A stretch of 64,000 bases of DNA. Source: Melanocharis versteri (lineage: Eukaryota; Chordata; Aves; Passeriformes; Melanocharitidae). Position 1 is the first letter of the stretch. Every line of letters begins with the position of its first letter. Made by a program: the position numbers and the translations under genes. A model generated the notes under the pieces. It searched no databases and was not told the DNA's origin. It was given only the letters and a program-made list of their open reading frames with translations. The stretch lies in contig VZTG01007436.1 of the NCBI GenBank assembly GCA_013397845.1, positions 1,981,981 to 2,045,980 on the forward strand, read 5' to 3'. Below are positions 61,675 to 64,000 of this stretch, piece after piece.

Positions 61675-61865
61675 GAAGTGTATAACCTTCAAATATGTGA
61701 AAAATGGCCACTGCCCTTCTTAGTAACCAACTCTTCTGCAGAGTCATTAGAGGAAGAATAACAAATAATGCTCACATGGTTGCAGAAGGAATATAGACTG
61801 GATATAAGGAGAAGTTTTCTACAAGAAGTGCTGTTAAACATGAGAATGGGCAGACGAGCGCACCT
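61675..61865 (+). mobile_element. Ancient CR1/L3-type LINE 3' end
   Basis: The word order follows the 3' region of CR1/L3 LINEs: TATAACCTTCAAATATGTGAA, later a GTTGCAGAAGGAATATAGAC segment, GACTGGATATAAGGAGAAG, then TTTTCTACAAGAAGTGCTGTTAAACA. Avian CR1 and amniote L3 copies carry GTCTTCAAATATGT, then TTTAGACTGGATATTAGGAA and AAGTTTTTTACA in the same order and orientation. High divergence and loss of the terminal microsatellite indicate an old copy. Only non-coding 3' sequence is seen; no reverse transcriptase remains. Confidence 0.7.
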
Positions 61866-63179
61866 TCTCACAAGTGTTTGTTTCTTTTTTTTTTTTTAAT
61901 TTTGACTAAAAACTGCATAAACTTGATTATGTCAACAAGTATGGGATGGGTGAGGTGATCTTTGAGCTCTGTTTTTAGTCTAGCTTTCTTCTGATTTTAG
62001 ATTTGGTGATGGCTTAACATTGCATCTTAAAAGTACTGGCAGTTTGGACGTTAACGCAAATGAGCAATTCTTCGTATTACCATAGATTTGTCCAAATCCA
62101 AATATTTAGTAGAATGCAGGTTGAAGTGAGCAGACTTGTGCATGATGAACACTAAAATGCCAACAGAAAGGAATGGGTTAATTCGGTGACTAATGTTGCA
62201 GGTTTATAAGAACTGGCCCTTCTCTTTGTTCTTTTTTATCATATACATTTATCATGTTCAACCTGGCAACTGAAGCAAATAGCTATTTAAGTTGTAAAAA
62301 ATGAATCACTGTGCAATTTCTTGAACTGTATGATATAACCAAGCTTAATAATATTATACAACAGAAGTTGTAAGCCTTGGGATATTTTTCCCCACTTTAA
62401 TTTTTTTTTTTTTTTTTTAATGAGCCATGAGCATTTGCTTCTTTCAGTATGGAAAACCAAAGAGCGTTGAGATGTGTTTAACAAAGCTGTAATTTCCTGC
62501 CCACTGGTAAGGACTAATGGTGAGTGCTTACCTTCTGCTCCTGCATAAATAAAGTATATTTAGAAATGGTTGAACTGTTGGATTATGTGAAGATTTGGGA
62601 TGCAGGCTCTTTGACTTTAAACCTTCTTTGAAAGTGACAGAGAAAAATAAAAGTGTGAACTTACTCATTAAAAGGAAAAAGATGCTGTGGGAAGGATCTT
62701 CCATCCTCTGCAATGTAGACCAAAAGGTAAAAACTAATATATGTTTGTTGTGTCAGCGTATTTTCACGCTGCTGGATGTTGCATGTTTACAGCTGGTTCT
62801 GATGCAGCTGTTGGGGTACAATTGATGAGCATCATCATTTAAAATGTAAAAGAAAATATCTTGGCATAGAGGGACATGATAAAGTGCCATCTACCAGGCA
62901 CTGTGGACATACGTAGTCACCATTTCCTTTTCCTCCTCACTCTTTGCATTTCTTTGCTGTCCTTGCCAGAATGTGCAGAAGCCATTGGGAGCAGCTCAGC
63001 CCAGCCTCCAGCCTTCTAATATCACTTTGGTAGTTGTCAGATCATATGAAATGTCAAAATTCATGTGGCCTTCGTGAAGAGATATATTTAGTACAGCTGC
63101 TGTATACCTACGTAGTATCTCTGACATTGACATATTAGTTATGCTGTCTTTTGCAATCTGATATCTTTAAATTTGCCAC
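61866..63179. other. Non-coding DNA with two T runs
   Basis: AT-rich unique sequence with T runs at 61885-61897 (13) and 62401-62418 (18). No gene or recognised repeat beyond the LINE relic just upstream. Confidence 0.65.
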
Positions 63180-63680
63180 CTTGTTAAGTTTTGATTAATG
63201 TGATTCCATTTCACTAAAGTAATTGGCTTGGCCTGTTGTAGAAAATAATCAGCCTTTCTACGGAACAAATGCTAGAACATGCTAATGAGGGAGTGAGTTC
63301 GTTAAATTGATGGCGTGGAGTGACAGTTATTAATGATTGTTATGATAAACAGACGAGTGCGAATTGGGATGAGTTGGGCAAAAGTGACAGTTTAAAAATA
63401 ACGTATATTGGAAAGTACTAACGAAGTAATATACTGTTAGGAAAACAATCATGCAAGTTGTCAAGGGAAGAAGTGTAATTATACAGCTGCACGAGCTGCC
63501 TGGGAGGACAGGGACCTGGCTGATAATGGACACGTTTTTTGTTGGCAAGGGGAAAATATGTTATGGCAGAGAGGAGTACAGATTGATAAATTAATTGGCC
63601 TTTCTCATTGTTCCAAGAGCAAACTTGGCCAGCAATAGCCAAGCAGATTAGGTAAATAAATGAAGTGACCAGCTCTTCCT
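63180..63680. promoter_or_regulatory. Candidate conserved non-coding element (strong texture)
   Basis: About 500 bases with no runs longer than seven and many factor-like words: GTTATTAATGATTGTTATG near 63325-63343, ACAGCTGCACGAGCTGCC near 63483, GATAAATTAATTGGCC near 63584, GAACATGCTAATGAGG. Scattered CpG (GGCGTGG, GAGTGCG, AACGTATA, ACGAAG, CACGAG) survive although the surroundings are CpG-poor, as under purifying selection. No coding frame is convincing on either strand. Confidence 0.42.
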
Positions 63681-64000
63681 CTGCATCTGACCCATTCCCT
63701 GCCCTTTCTTTTTAATCCACCTATGCATGAACTGCCAAGTCCAACTGCCTGGGGTAGCAGTGTTTGCATAAATATTGCTCTCCTGGAAGTATTTATGGCT
63801 TTGAAAAATGAGATGCTTTGTCTTAGGAAGATTTTTGTCTTAAGATGAAGGTTAATTTTAATGCCATCAGCCTTATGCAGTGTGGTATGAAAGTATACTG
63901 ATTTTTAAAGTAAAACTTAGAGCTGTCCATCTGAAAGCTTGCAAGGAAAAATAAAGATTGCTAGTAGGGCTGTTTGGGAGGTAGAGGTATGGTGCTACTT
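63681..64000. other. Non-coding DNA to window end
   Basis: Unique AT-rich sequence, possibly the flank of the preceding candidate element. No gene or repeat recognised. Confidence 0.55.

Noticed and set aside
1..64000. CRISPR arrays, operons, riboswitches, phage or plasmid functions
   Set aside because: No spaced direct repeats, ribosome-binding sites or compact coding; composition and repeats are vertebrate.

Overview
This window reads as vertebrate nuclear DNA, most likely from a bird. It is AT-rich and poor in CpG, with stops in every frame. Alu-, L1- and B-type repeats are absent. The few recognisable repeats are a MIR-like SINE remnant (about 45382-45512), an old CR1/L3-type LINE 3' end (about 61675-61865) and one GC-rich retroviral-type LTR (about 47864-48847). 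Such low repeat density, with a CR1-type relic and a single younger LTR, fits birds better than mammals or most reptiles. The species cannot be named from the sequence. Nothing is bacterial, plasmid or phage: there are no operons, ribosome-binding sites, CRISPR arrays or tRNA/rRNA genes.

No protein-coding gene can be called with confidence. The longest open frames (134 to 146 codons) are about what chance gives in 64 kb of this composition. Many others come from T-rich tracts that read as poly-Phe on one strand and poly-Lys on the other. The window is therefore intergenic or, more likely, deep intron. Long T runs clearly outnumber long A runs on the + strand, and G exceeds C in many sampled lines of the first half. 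That is the bias expected on the sense strand of a transcribed gene, so a + strand host gene is a reasonable inference.

Layout: 1-12.5 kb is plain non-coding DNA with T-rich low-complexity tracts and an unconvincing pseudogene-like patch near 8 kb. From 12.5 to 38.8 kb it is mostly featureless, with a few blocks whose texture resembles conserved non-coding elements and a perfect 15-bp inverted repeat at 35037-35072. From 38.8 to 46 kb there is a denser run of such candidate regulatory blocks, a possible small exon, a small ORF with a signal-peptide-like start, and the MIR relic. From 47.6 to 48.85 kb lies the most anomalous segment. A T/G-rich, G-quadruplex-capable tract leads into a 482-bp segment that appears twice in a row, separated by exactly one N. 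The copies look identical. This is almost certainly an assembly artefact over a solo LTR. From 48.9 to 64 kb further candidate regulatory blocks alternate with plain DNA, the strongest-looking being 55190-55630 and 63180-63680.

There is no gene set to combine into a pathway. The most defensible biological reading is a cis-regulatory landscape within or beside a developmental gene. I found no convincing new biological system.
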